Assembly (NCBI GenBank): GCA_018857735.1
Contig: JABMCL010001519.1
Location: forward strand, 242,001-306,000
Length of the DNA: 64,000 nucleotides
Direction of reading: 5' to 3'
Source: Alviniconcha marisindica
Taxonomy: Eukaryota; Mollusca; Gastropoda; Provannidae
The notes under the pieces were generated by a model. That model was not told the DNA's origin and did no database searches. It was given only the letters and a program-made list of their open reading frames with translations. A program made the position numbers and the translations under genes. The number at the start of each line of letters is the position of its first letter. Position 1 is the stretch's first letter. Positions 1-10,266 of the stretch are shown one piece after another.

Positions 1-103
1 TGGAGGGCCGCTTGGTGCCCTTCTGCTTGACCACCGCCGTGCGCGGGATCTTGGAAGACCCGCTGATGGTGTCCGCCTCCTCCCCGCCCGCCATGCACTT
101 CAC
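1..103 (-). CDS. TRIM2/3-like gene, second coding exon (partial, runs off the window)
   Basis: The minus strand has an acceptor (GATTTCAG at 104-111) followed in phase 0 by VKCMAGGEEADTISG and then, further on, VKQKGTKRPS. In vertebrate TRIM2 the linker just after the filamin repeat carries a very similar VKQK..KRP motif, so this is the linker between filamin and NHL domains. The donor of the 820-2223 exon and this acceptor are both phase 0, giving an intron of 716 bp (104-819). The NHL beta-propeller, which in this family binds RNA or protein partners, should lie beyond position 1. The first 8-9 bases of this exon are repeated in the neighbouring 39-bp array. Confidence 0.85.
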   Translation of the reverse strand, partial: MKCMAGGEEADTISGSSKIPRTAVVKQKGTKRPS

Positions 104-526
104 CTGAAATCAGCACACAGCCGGTCACCTAGGGCATTTCACCTGCAATCAGCACACAGCCGGTCACCTAGGGCATTTCACCTGCAATCAGCACACAGCC
201 GGTCAGCTAGGGCGTTTCACCTGCAATCAGCACACAGCCGGTCAGCTAGGGCGTTTCATCTGCAATCAGCACACAGCCGGTCACCTAGGGCACTTTACCT
301 GCAATCAGCACACAGTCGGTCACCTAGGACACTTTACCTGCAATCAGCACACATCCGGTCACCTAGGACACTTTACCTGCAGTTAGCACACATCCGGTCA
401 CCTAGGGCACTTTACTTGCAATCAGCACACAGCCGGTCACCTAGGGCACTTTACCTGCAATCAGCACACAGTCGGTCACCTAGGGCACTTCACCTGCAAT
501 CAGCACACAGCCGGTCAGCTAGGGCC
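101..526. repeat. 39-bp minisatellite, 11 copies, built from an intron/exon junction
   Basis: The unit recurs exactly every 39 bp (for example 101, 140, 179), with core ACCTGCAATCAGCACACAG and then CCGGTCACCTAGGG. The first unit is the true 3' splice junction of the exon at 1-103: on the minus strand it reads GATTTCAG/GTGAAGTGC. The other ten units keep GATTGCAG/GTGAAATGC or a close variant. Each therefore holds a decoy acceptor, and use of one would meet an in-frame TGA six codons later (GTG AAA TGC CCT AGG TGA). Confidence 0.92.
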
Positions 527-819
527 GTTGTCCATCCGTGCGCTGGGTTCCTAATGATAACGGCCTAACGATAACGGGCACCGTAGAAGACAGTGGTGGT
601 AACCCGCCTGCTAGATTTCTCTGACTTTGAGGTTCTTGGAGGAAGGAGCCTCCCCCAAGACATCAGGCACTCTGCTACTCTCTCTTCCTTCAAAGATATT
701 TCTCTTCTCAGAATATTTAAGTTAAGCAACATTGTCCTTCACCCCTATCAGTCTGTGTGTGTGTATGTGCGCGCGCATCTTTCACATAGTTATGCTTGAA
801 CCCTTGTGACACAACTGAC
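527..819 (-). other. Rest of the TRIM intron
   Basis: Unique sequence between the 39-bp array and the donor of the large exon. It contains a short alternating GT/GC stretch (751-776) and no other recognisable element. The donor, AAG/GTCAGT on the minus strand, lies at 814-822. Confidence 0.7.
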
Positions 820-2223
820 CTTGAAAGGCGAGCCTTTGATATGCTGTTCAAAGAGCATCAGATCCAGCCGGTACCGGCCCTCCGTCTTCAGCGTGTAGGT
901 GACGTCATACGTCCCGTTGCGGTTGTCCGTGACGACGGGCTGGACCTTGTCCTCCGACCCGTCGGCGGTCAGCAGGGCCGTGACGGGAGCGAAGCCGCAC
1001 TTGACCAGGTCGCCGTTGCGGTCCTTGGTGGTGACGGTGATGACGGAGGGGCGGCCCACGTAGCACTGTCTCAAGCCCTCCCCGGACGCGATGGTCTCGT
1101 GCGCCACGGCGCTGCTGGTGTGCAGCGAGCCTAGCGTGCACAGGGACTTCTTCACGCTCTGCAGGGACGTGTCGTCGAAGAGGAGGAAGTCGTTCTGCTC
1201 GGGCATGAAGCGCAGCTTGTGCAGGGCCAGCTCCTCCAGCTTCTGGGACATCTCCTTCTTCAGCAGCAGGATCTCCGTCTCGTTGCCGTGCTCCAGGGAG
1301 TCGGCGGTGAAGTCGCACGAGCTCTGCATCTTCTCCAGGAACGACTCCAGCGCCTCCCGCTGCTCGTTGAGCACGCCCTGCTTGGAGGAGTAGGCGTCCG
1401 TCAGCTCGATGAGGAGCGTGGCCTTGCGCTCGTCCATCATTTTGGACAGCTCGTTAAAGGCGTTGGAGATCTGCTGCTCGATCTCCTCCGAGCGCTTCTC
1501 CAGTGTCTTGCCCACGTCCGCGACGAGGGAGATAGAGTCCTCCACGAGCGGGACCTGCTCCCTCACCTGCGCTATCAGCTTGAGCAGCTCGCACTTCTGC
1601 TGCTCGATGGCGTCCCGGAGGGAGATGTTGGTGTGCCCTATGTGCTCGATGTCCGTGCAGTCGGCGCACACCGCCGTCTCGCATTCGGTGCAGTAGTACT
1701 GCAGCGCGTTGCCGTAGTGGTTGGGGCAGACCAGGTGCGGCGTCTCGTCGCTGTCCGTCGTGCCCGACACCTGGTCCACGCCCACTACGGTGTGCGCCAC
1801 CTCCTCCTCCTCCCCCCCGACCCCGGCTCCCACCCCGTCCATGGCGCAGTGCAGGTCCGTGCACAGCTCGCACAGAAAAACGTCGCAGTCCAGACACTTG
1901 GACACGGCGCGCGCGTCCTCCAACTCGCACGTGCTGCTCGTGCACAGCGCGCTCTGGGCCTGCTCCGACACTACGTCCATCAAATTTGTGACGAAGAAGT
2001 TGGTCTGCAGCCCGGCCACGCCCTCCAGCGGCAGGATGGAGGTCTGGCGGCAGACGGGGCACGTGACGGCTAGGCTGTGCGCCGGCACGTAGGAGGCCAG
2101 GCAGTTCTGGCAGAAGGTGTGCAGGCACGGTAGGACCTTGGGGCGGCGGTAGCGACCCAGGCAGATGCCGCAGCTCAGCAGTTCACGGTTGATCTGCCGC
2201 ACGACGGGCGAGCGGTTGGCCAT
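820..2223 (-). CDS. TRIM2/TRIM3-like RING/B-box/coiled-coil/filamin protein, large first coding exon
   Basis: Predicted E3 ubiquitin ligase of the TRIM-NHL class, related to vertebrate TRIM2/TRIM3. The exon encodes 468 residues in phase 0. The C3HC4 RING uses C18, C21, C33, H35, C38, C41, C55 and C58, and the stretches KVLPCLHTFC and CPVCRQTSILP are typical of TRIM2/3. A B-box1-like finger (C94, C99, C110, C113, C118, C121, H125) is followed by an acidic, Gly-rich linker. B-box2 (C166, H169, C178, C181, C186, C189, H194, H197) precedes a coiled coil at about 205-300. A filamin/ABP280 repeat spans about 375-468 and ends in HIKGSPFK. The start MANRSPVVRQI fits the family N-terminus (SPVVRQI). 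After codon 468 the frame meets a donor, AAG followed by GTCAGT (814-819), then a stop nine codons on, so the exon is read as spliced to 1-103. Family members ubiquitinate neuronal and cytoskeletal partners; the substrate here is unknown. Confidence 0.95.
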
Positions 2224-2990
2224 GGCTGAGCTTGTTGGGCACCTTGTCGCTGTCGGCTGCTACCCGCCCTCAACCTGCACGGGGAGACACATTCACGTCA
2301 GTTTAGCCATGGCTCAGCTGCAAGGTGGACTTTGCAGTTGGCTACCCGTCGTCAAACCTGCACAAAGAGACACGTTTCACGTCAGTTTAGCCACGGCTGA
2401 GCTTCAAGGTGGACTTTGTAGTTGGCTACCTCTTGTTAACCTGCACAGGAGACACGTTCACGTCAGTTAGTATTAGTTAAGCTTCAAAGTGGACTTTGCA
2501 GTTGGCTACCCGTCGTCAAACCCGAGTCGCATTTACCTTAGCATTGGCTTAATTTAGGTTGTGGATTCTGTAGACAGGAGTCGGCAAAGGCAGACAACAC
2601 ATTCAGTTTATCCATGGGCGAACTTCCTGGTGGACTTTATAGTTGGCTGTCCGTCGTCAACCCGCACAGAGACACGTTTTTCGTTATTTAGCCATGGCTA
2701 AGCTTGTGGACCTTGCAACTGCAGTTACCCAGCATGTGTATGCTTAGAGAGACTCGTTCACGTTAGCCATGGCTGAGGTTGTGGATTCTGTAGCTGGCTG
2801 CCCGCCTTCAATCTGCACATTCACGTTAGTCATGTCTGGTGCAGGAAATGTTGTGGTTGGCTACTCGCCATCGATCTGCACAGGGACACACACCCTTTCC
2901 CTTTCACGTCAGCCGTGGATGACTTAGCGGACCTTCATTCCGTCAGCCACACTCTCTCTCAATCTGCTTAGGAAGACAACACAGTCACTT
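2219..2990. repeat. Degenerate ~85-bp tandem array beginning at the TRIM start codon
   Basis: Units begin GCCATGGCTGAGCTT and continue through GTGGACTTTGCAGTTGGCTA and ACACGTTCACGTCAGTTTA. The first three start at 2219, 2306 and 2390 (lengths 87, 84 and about 86 bp); more decayed units run to about 2990. The unit at 2219 includes the TRIM initiation codon (2221-2223). On the minus strand each good unit carries a pyrimidine-rich acceptor-like stretch ending GTGCAG, then a copy of the ATG context, so the array seems to derive from the 5' boundary of the coding exon. If transcribed, it adds upstream ATGs with short ORFs (ATG GCT AAA CTG ACG TGA). Confidence 0.75.
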
Positions 2991-4804
2991 TAGCAACGGT
3001 GTGGTACAGATAAGTGGTGCGTTTTCCTGTTCTGAGCCTGAACACCACCAAACCCACGATGGTTAGGAACGAACGCATGCCAACAGAACAGTGTGAAAAT
3101 ACGGGGCCGGGGGGTTGAGGGGATCTTGATTTGTTATGCGTATTTGCTGTCAGAAATGAAGCGGAAACAGAGAAACGACCTGATCCACACAACGCATACT
3201 GATGCTAGAATGGTTAGTATTAGCTCCTTGGCGTGCAACGCCAGCGTGGATAATTATACAATTAAGCCATTACGCAGAGTGCTCTGCAAAAGTCGCCTAA
3301 CGTTTGGGTCAGGATTTGGGACTGAGCACGGTTGCACCTACAGTCGTTCCAATTTTCGACAAAAAAAGAAAAGAAAAAAAGAACAGGTGCCAGGGTGACT
3401 ACAACCAAAAAGAAAAGAAAAAAAGAACAGGTGCCAGGGTGACTACAACCAAACTCCTGTGGAATCACTCTCGTAGAACACATTTCTTTTTCGCTGCCTC
3501 TGCTCAAGAGAATGAAAAGGAATGTTAGAGATCAGTACTGTAGCAAAAGCAAGAAATACGTGTACGGCGCCTCGCACTAGAAGGACTAAAGTAAAGACCT
3601 CTTGAAATCACAATGTACACTAACCCTATTGGTGTTAAAACACACACACACACACACCATCATCTCCAACAAAAGAGGAAGACGAGAGCTGACAGTGCTT
3701 GACATACTGACTGATAACAACGATGCGGGGGTGAGGTTTGCAATCAGTACAGCGTCCTGACGTGCACGAAGACCGAACATCACGTACCTACAACACTAGG
3801 TCTATCGGACTTGACGAGGTTTTGTCATGTAGGTCTGGATAAGGCAGGCAATCGCCCCGGTATCACCTTTGGCAGTAATAGGAGAAAATCCCTGGCATAT
3901 GCATGCTGTATGCGTGTGTTGTCATTTGTTTTTTAAGTGTTTGTGATGTCAGTGCTTGCGGCAAACAAACGAGAAGAAGGACGAAAGAATGGCATACGTG
4001 TATTGAATTAGGTGAACTGGATTAGGTTAATTCACAGATAGACTGGATTAGGTGAAGAGGTAAAAAGATAGGCCTATATACAAAATCCATGCCAAAAAAT
4101 GAAGAAGAAGCAAACACACAAACTAAAGTATATACGTACAAAGGCAAACAACGAAACAAACAGCCCCCCCCCCCCCCCCCCAAAAAAAAAAGAAGAAGAA
4201 GAAAAGTACATAATAATATCAACAACAACGACGGTTGGTTCAAGGTTGGTTTCCGTGTTCAATGGCCTTGCTATACAAGCGGCCCCACCACATGACACGA
4301 CTGTTTTAACTGATATATCTCTAAAGTTATATCTCTAAAACTTTTACGCAGGTGACGAAACGCATCGGTTTCCCTGCGGCTCGTTGGAAATCATGAACCT
4401 TGTCCATATAAACAGGCTGCATGAATACATTGACATAGTTCTGCACAACCGACGAAAAACAATTCTCGTTCATAGTGATTTGCTTCTTTTCCGGTGAGGG
4501 GAGATAACCGTAATGGTTGACAGGGCGTAAAACACCAAATTATTTACCGGAGACAGGATCGAGATGTGGTAGTGGGGAGGGGGTCCAGCAAGCCAAAAAT
4601 GACATTTTCATTAACTCTACGATGGGTTTATGATTAACGCTAATGGTAGTTAATGAAATTAGTCAATCAGACAAGTGTCTCGGCAGTAGCAGAAGCACGT
4701 ACGAAAGACCATACGTCACAATAAGCACTAGTACTGAACTCGCAACTAATATTACTACTACCAATCCTCCTCCTCTCGCTACTCCTGCTGCTATTGTCAT
4801 CTAA
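2991..4804. other. Intergenic stretch upstream of the TRIM start; small repeats only
   Basis: No gene is supported. It holds a perfect 44-bp tandem duplication (3363-3450, unit containing GAACAGGTGCCAGGGTGACT), a (CA)n at 3640-3658, a C18 run at 4164-4181 next to A-rich GAA repeats, and one short retroposon tail at 4497-4545. The TRIM promoter is not evident; 5' noncoding exons could be anywhere to the right. Confidence 0.6.
4497..4545 (+). mobile_element. Short retroposon tail, GTTGAC-GGGCGTAAAACACCAA type
   Basis: Reads GGTTGACAGGGCGTAAAACA then CCAAATTATT. The same box recurs at 23525-23595, 29065-29135, 46064-46123, 47040-47092, 62840-62890 and 63540-63592 in either orientation, often next to TTAC repeats. 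The copies look like 5'-truncated 3' ends of one LINE or SINE family. The assignment is inferred from recurrence and from the target duplication at 46 kb. Confidence 0.6.
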
Positions 4805-4958
4805 GTACAGTCGCCATACACACAGGATCGAAGTATGCGGATCCCTGCTTTTTCCATCGACCTCACTGATCTACAGTTTGAGTAAGTGGATCAATCAATG
4901 ACGGTGGATAAAGCAGGGGGACCCGCATACTTCGATCCTGTGTGTATGGAGACTGTAC
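4805..4958. mobile_element. Palindromic foldback (MITE-like) element A
   Basis: Two inverted arms of about 58 bp. The left arm contains GTACAGTCGCCATACACACA and then GGATCGAAGTATGCGG; the right arm is its reverse complement with few changes (GTACAGTCTCCATACACACA). The central loop contains GATCTACAGTTTGAGTAAGT. It has no coding capacity. The loop resembles that of the next foldback (5053-5265). Confidence 0.85.
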
Positions 4959-5052
4959 ACGGTTTATGCCGAGTGTCGTTTTACGTTTTTATCCGATCTC
5001 TTTACACGTGTACAAAAACATACTGTGAGAAGGGTAGGCCCTTTAAATGCTG

Positions 5053-5265
5053 CGTATACAATGGTGCGGGCGTGACATCCTCATGCAGTCTGCATTGCTG
5101 CGTGGACACTAGGTTGTCCGGCTGGTGACGTTTGAGCTGTGTGTCTTTGATCTACGTTTCGAGGAAGTGGTTCAGAGACAAACGACTCACAGGTTACCAG
5201 CGGGACAACCTAGTGTCCAGCTAGCAACGCGGACTGCATGAGGACGTCACCGCACAGACTGTATA
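5053..5265. mobile_element. Palindromic foldback (MITE-like) element B
   Basis: Arms of about 75-95 bp. The left arm has CATCCTCATGCAGTCTGC and GGACACTAGGTTGTC; the right arm reads the same in reverse complement (CGTCCTCATGCAGTCCGC, GGACACTAGGTTGTC). The loop has GATCTACGTTTCGAGGAAGT, matching the loop of element A while the arms differ. It abuts a tRNA-SINE head that begins at about 5267. Confidence 0.85.
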
Positions 5266-5266
5266 G

Positions 5267-5735
5267 GGGCGGGGTTAGCTCAGTGGTTAGAGCGCCGGAC
5301 TCGTGATCGAAAGGTCGCGGGTTCGAATCCCTGCAGGAGCGGCGAGAGAATTTTCTTCTCCAGGGTCAACTTTCTGTGCCGACTCTTATTTCGGTATCCG
5401 TTCCACCCCGTGTTACCACAGTAGCACGTAGAAGACCCCGGTTACTCTGCCAAAAGTGCAGGTGGCAGGTTACAGCTAAACACGCATACACCTTACGTAT
5501 GTGGCTTTGCATGAAGTGACATGGTGCATGGTTGTATGGTGTACACATAACGCGCCGAAATGGCAGCAGTTTCTTGTGGCACCAGCCATGCCAGCGCTGT
5601 AAGTAAATACACCACTTCGGTGGATATTCAAAAACGCGCTATAAAAAGCTCTTCACTCATGTAGAATCACATACGAGCGCAGCGAGTCCTGCTCAACAGC
5701 GGAGAACAGCGCTATATAAAAGCGATCAATAATAA
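5267..5735 (+). mobile_element. tRNA-derived SINE, apparently full length
   Basis: The head (about 5270-5341) has an A box (TTAGCTCAGTGGTTAGAGC) and a B box (GGGTTCGAATCC), the internal Pol III promoter. The anticodon loop reads CTCGTGA (CGT, Thr-like), but the anticodon stem does not pair, so it is a SINE head and not a working tRNA. A unique body (TTCTTCTCCAGGGTCAACTT...GTGTTACCACAGTAG) is followed by a module with GTGGCACCAGCCATG and ACCACTTCGGTGGATATTC. The end reads CAGCGCTATATAAAAGCGATC plus AATAATAA. The head and first body recur at 50370-50540; the later module recurs at 18165-18366 and 48912-49150. Confidence 0.85.
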
Positions 5736-5744
5736 CTGTACGTG

Positions 5745-5885
5745 CATGCAGTATGTGAAGAGACCAACCTTCTCACACTATGTTTCAGACTGTACATGTA
5801 TACAGCATGCTTTAAAGGGACCAACCTTCTCACAATACGTTTCAGACAGCATGAAGGACCAACCTTCTCAAAATATGTTTCTGTA
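5745..5885. repeat. Short direct repeat, three units
   Basis: The core ACCAACCTTCTCACA.TAYG then TTTCAGAC occurs three times with decaying identity and variable spacing (about 40-65 bp). No coding role is seen. Confidence 0.6.
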
Positions 5886-6299
5886 CAACAACATCTTGCA
5901 GAAGAAGAGACCTGAACTCGTAAAATGAAGGATTTTGTTTTAACAGCTTTCCTTAATTTTGTATTAATTTTTTAGTTTATGTTTTACGCGTAACGATTAG
6001 CGGGACCGCCTGCACAGGAAGAAGTGTTCTGCCTCACCAGTGTTGCACGCAGCGCCTCACGTCGGCACGACAGCTGCGTGCTCATTTCGCCCACGGATTA
6101 AGATCAGTGAGGTCGCAGGTAGCCGTTAGTCCAGCTGTGACATTTGACAGTGTTTTCTACATCGAGTTTCGCTAGCCGTCACCGACGCGAGTAGGGTTCA
6201 AAATTGAAAATAAAAAGCAACAGAGCACTTTAAAACAAAACCCTGAGAGAAAGACGGTCTATATGGACAAAGTATGTCTTGAGAAAACCAGTTACTTAC

Positions 6300-6400
6300 A
6301 CCATGTTTACTTACTTTTGGATATTCTAGCTTGAGTAAGTAAACATGGTGCTTAACGTTCACAGAAACCGTAAGGCTTATTAGGGACGGGCGGAGAATGT
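6300..6400 (-). mobile_element. Retroposon tail with inverted TTAC repeats
   Basis: The minus strand reads GTCCCTAATAAGCC, TTACGGTTTCTGTGAACGTT and AAGCACCATGTTTACTTACT. A second ACCATGTTTACTTAC in the opposite sense at 6300-6314 makes a tail-to-tail hairpin. It belongs to the same family as 61735-61835. Confidence 0.65.
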
Positions 6401-7305
6401 CCAAACTGCTTTACGATTTAAATACGTGTCAACGCCGAGAAAAGAAATCGGTGTAAACGCCGTGCATTATAAACACAAAACTTGTAGATTACTTTGAAGG
6501 TGTTGTTTCACCGGAAGAGCCCGGAAAGCGTGCAGGTTTAGAGAGACCGGGGGAGGAAAAAACACACACCACTCGACAGCAGAATGTCACGAATTGCAGG
6601 GCATATACTGTGGGGGAAAAGCACACTTGTAAGTCTTCTTCTCTTTCTGTTCTGTTCTACCTGTGAACGCCTGCGTTGCCACCCCCCCCCCCCCAACCGC
6701 CTACCCCCTCGGCCCCACCTCTCCGTCAAGGCGATACCCGCAATGTGCGGAGTCCTGCTGCTTTTCCGACACCTGTGTTTGCACGGGCCGCAAATGACCA
6801 TCTTCACACACTGAAGAAAAATATTCTCAAACACCGACCTTTCTCTACCTTTCCCTTTCACCGGAAGACACTACGGGTGACACTACGGGTGATGAGATTA
6901 ATCAGCCCATCGTCCCTGAGCATCTTGTAAGTGCAGTAATAGCAGCGACTGCTTGGGGGCATCCAGCTCAGAAGCGTGTATTTGGAAAGGTATATATTAT
7001 GCCGTGTCGGTGAATGTTTGTTTAACAAGCTGAGCGTGTCCTTCCACTTGTTCACGTGAGGTAGACTACGTAGATACATCACATCTGCGCCCAGTTTCAA
7101 TGCATCGGATTTAAATGTCAAGCCTTCAACTACACGCTGCCGTTGAGGTCCCCCTGTCAATTTAGTGTTTTGATTGACCGAGATGAGCCCTATTTCACAT
7201 GACCGATTTTACGTCTTTCCCCATGGCTAATACAGAGTACAGTAGCTTCGTGGCCTTTAATTTTTTTCCACAAGGCAAATTAGCTTTCTCAGAAGGACCT
7301 TTTAA

Positions 7306-7342
<37 letters not shown>

Positions 7343-7730
7343 GCACACTATTCACTTTTGAAGCAGTACACCAGCTTATATACACTCCAGTTATTCTTGA
7401 TCGTGTGCATACTTTTATAGTTGAAGTGCTTGTAACAAAGAACATTGGGAAATGTGATAAATGTTTACCAAATGTCGTGACAAATGTGTATATATATAGA
7501 GAGAGAGAGAGAAACGTCAGCTATACTCCGTCTTCGTTCGTTCGTCTGTTGCTGTTGTTGATTGCTTTTATATGGCGCTATTCTCCGCTCACGAGAAGAC
7601 TCACTGCGCTCTTTTCGCATGATTCTAATGTCGTCAGAGATCACGCCATGCTCACGGTGGGCGCGGGCCAGTTGATGCTGTCGCGGACAAAACCGTGATG
7701 AGACCAAGCCCACCATCCTCAGACTGAGCA
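6401..7730. other. Intergenic, no gene supported
   Basis: Contains a C run (about 6681-6694), (CT)n at about 7307-7329 followed by CA repeats, and a short TA/GA repeat at about 7488-7512. Several small ORFs lack homology, splice context or compositional support. Confidence 0.5.
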
Positions 7731-7731
7731 T

Positions 7732-7791
7732 GTGGCGTGGCCCAGCGGCTAAGGCGCTGCACACTGAGTCGAATCCCAATTTTCGTTCCTC
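7732..7791 (+). mobile_element. tRNA-like SINE head fragment
   Basis: TGGCGTGGCCCAGCGGCTAA followed by GGCGCTGCAC and GTCGAATCCC resembles a D-arm/A box and part of a B box, but the anticodon arm is missing. It reads as a truncated tRNA-derived retroposon and not a tRNA gene. Confidence 0.35.
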
Positions 7792-7800
7792 CCGCCCTTA

Positions 7801-8640
7801 CATTATATAATATACTTTTATACATACTGTCGGGGTGTTGCACTTTGGACGAAGCGAAAAGACGACGTCTTCTGTAGCACAGACCTTCCCACGTTTACCA
7901 AAGTACCCGCTGCGAAGTTACGGTGATTGCTCTCAAGTGAACAGCGCCGTTCTGCAGTAGGCGTCTTTCCACGGGGAAATGAAATCCTGGTCACCTAGCT
8001 TTCCTCGGGACAGTCCTCAGTCAGGTCAATAAAGGCATCCGTAATTTACACCCCTAGTGCCGCACTGCATGGGGAAAGCACTATCCCAAAAGCAAAGCTA
8101 CATGTTCACTGCACGCTGTCATAGTGCTTACACCACACCACACACACAGAGTTTTACTGCATCGGAACTTGTTTTGAGATAAGCGAGACTGATTTGTCAG
8201 ACAGTGGTGTCGGCATGCGCTGGTGACATAAATTTGTTGTCGGTGATAACAGGATAACCTAGTGTCGTGCAGACGTTGTGCTGGGTTCTGATGATGTTGT
8301 TGAAAGAAAAGAAGAAAAAAGGTTACATTGGAATACTGTATACACTTTTTCCAGGCGTAGACAAGTTCTCTCTCTCTTTTTCCTGTCTCCCTTAAAAAAA
8401 GTTTTTCTCCATTAGTTTTACTTAATCAGCAGTTTTGCGAGGACTACTTAGGTCACGTCTAAATGAACCCTAAACAACAATCCTTAGAAAACGAAACGAA
8501 ATTGCATGAACCTAACTGTAACTGTTCTTGGTCACTGCCTGCCTGCTCTCTCTCTCTCTCACCCACACACACACACACACACACACACAACCCCCCCAAA
8601 AAAATCAAAAAATCTTCACAATATTAGATAATGAGACAGT
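7801..8640. other. Intergenic, no gene supported
   Basis: Unique AT-rich sequence with a (CT)n/(CA)n compound repeat at about 8547-8588. Nothing else is recognised. Confidence 0.5.
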
Positions 8641-8649
8641 ATAACTCAC

Positions 8650-8757
8650 TGAGGTCGTGGGGTAAATCCTCACAATGAGCCGGAAAACCAGAAATAGCCT
8701 GCACGAGCCACAGACAGGTCCCAAACAGGCACCACGCTGCTACATGTACTGCCCAGG
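8650..8757 (-). CDS. Candidate exon encoding one membrane segment (unverified)
   Basis: The minus strand has an acceptor (GTGCCTGCAG) and a donor (CTCA/GTGAGT) bounding 108 bp, with an open frame of 35 codons when both borders are phase 1. The peptide runs WAVHVAAWCLFGTCLWLVQA and then ISGFPAHCEDLPHDL: one hydrophobic segment, then an acidic tail. It lies in the window's longest open frame outside TRIM that is not repeat-driven (8624-9082). No family is recognised, and chance is a real possibility. The phases would allow joining to the candidate exon at 24489-24662. Confidence 0.15.
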
Positions 8758-9732
8758 CTGCAGGCACCCAGACCGTGAAAGTGCGCGATGCTGGCGTAGA
8801 TAATGCGACCTGAAGGTATACGCATCGAAAAGGATCGCATAGTGACCAGGTCACGACCCCAATTCGTTTCTGACAAGCATGTGTGCGTGTGGCACGGGGC
8901 AGAAGACATTGCCACTTGTCACGGACGTGAAAACTGGCCAGTCTGTGCCGCCGTGTACTTGCCATGTACATTTCGCGTGGCTGTTGGTTGTATACCTGCA
9001 TACTGCATAGTCGGGTTGGATTCTGGCTGAAGCTTAACCCCTTCACAGCCCCAGCCTGAAAGATACACAGACGCGCCTGCACTGAACTATATTTTCCGGT
9101 CCTTTAACATATCTACTTCCAGTGCTATGCGTTTTCATGTGCCAGTGCCAAAAGAAAAAAAAGAAGACACAAAGGCTTAAGGGTTTGACAAAGCCCCCAT
9201 GCCTAATTTGTACAGTCACGCTTTAAAGCGAATAAGGTTAGGTTTTTCTTTTCTTTTCCTTGCGCTGGCTATTTTGCACTTGATACGAACACGTAATTAT
9301 CGCAGGAACACCCGTTAAGAGATATCTCGCACTATGATACAGAAGAGAACAAACCCAACAGAACAGACACAACACGTGTAAACAAAAAGGTGCGAATGTC
9401 ACGTATTACCAGTTAGGCCTACACCCACACGAAATAGATTATCGTGCAGGAGGACGGTATGGAAGACTGGAAGAGGACAGAGCTGGGAGCACACGTCACA
9501 ACACAACGTTAACACTCCTCTCCCCTGTGCGTGTGCGTGCGTGCGTTCCCACCCCTTTCTCTCCACACGAATGAAGAAATGACTGATCCCTTCCTGTGTT
9601 TTAATTACCATTTCCCCCAGACTGAAGTTGTACAGGTTAACTGAGGGACATGCAGCGTGTGCCCTTAGTCATCTCGCGCGGCGACGACGGTACAAATAAT
9701 CACAAAGGTTACGCTACTTGAAGTAACAGCAA

Positions 9733-9811
9733 CTGATTGAATGAGGTGAATGAGCCGGGATGGCAGAAATATATCGGACAAAATTCTTGGCAGTGGGAGA
9801 TCAGCGTGCAA
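9733..9811 (+). mobile_element. Dispersed repeat, CCGGGA-GGCAGAAAT family
   Basis: Contains GAGCCGGGATGGCAGAAAT, then TTGGCAGTGGGAGATCA and GCGTGCAAAGCGATAT. Diverged copies lie at 20213-20283, 26726-26800 and 62130-62195, and part of it at 51787. It is noncoding; identity with a known element was not tested. Confidence 0.5.
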
Positions 9812-10229
9812 AGCGATATCCCGACATTCTCATAGATAACTGCCTTTTCAACAGAGGGGACGTAACTTAATATGCAGGCAATGACGGAGCCTGCACAAAC
9901 GAGTTACACAGTAGGCCTACATAAATAACAAACCAGAAGAAAGAGTTACACAGTAGGCCTACATAAATAACAAACCAGAAGAAAGTGAACAAAGTAAGAG
10001 ATGCCTTCCTCAGGCGCAACCCCACAGCCCCTCCCATCTGAAACACAGAATCCCAGGCGACCCAAATCCCGCAGGGTGGCTTGAAACAAAACGGTAGAGA
10101 ACAAAAGGTGGAATGTAAACTACAGCACGTAGACTATACAGCTTCTGTTTCCCACCGACCAGTAGAATGCAGAATGAAACCATGATATTGATTTGTTCAG
10201 CTCTTGACATCAGTTGCTTGCACTCTACT

Positions 10230-10266
<37 letters not shown>

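Noticed and set aside
1219..2073. 284-codon plus-strand frame and other frames over the TRIM exon
   Set aside because: They are antisense or shifted readings of the GC-rich TRIM coding exon, with Leu/Arg/Val-rich low-complexity products.
5270..5341. Functional tRNA-Thr(CGT)
   Set aside because: A and B boxes are intact but the anticodon stem does not pair and the same head recurs with a SINE body at 50370-50540.
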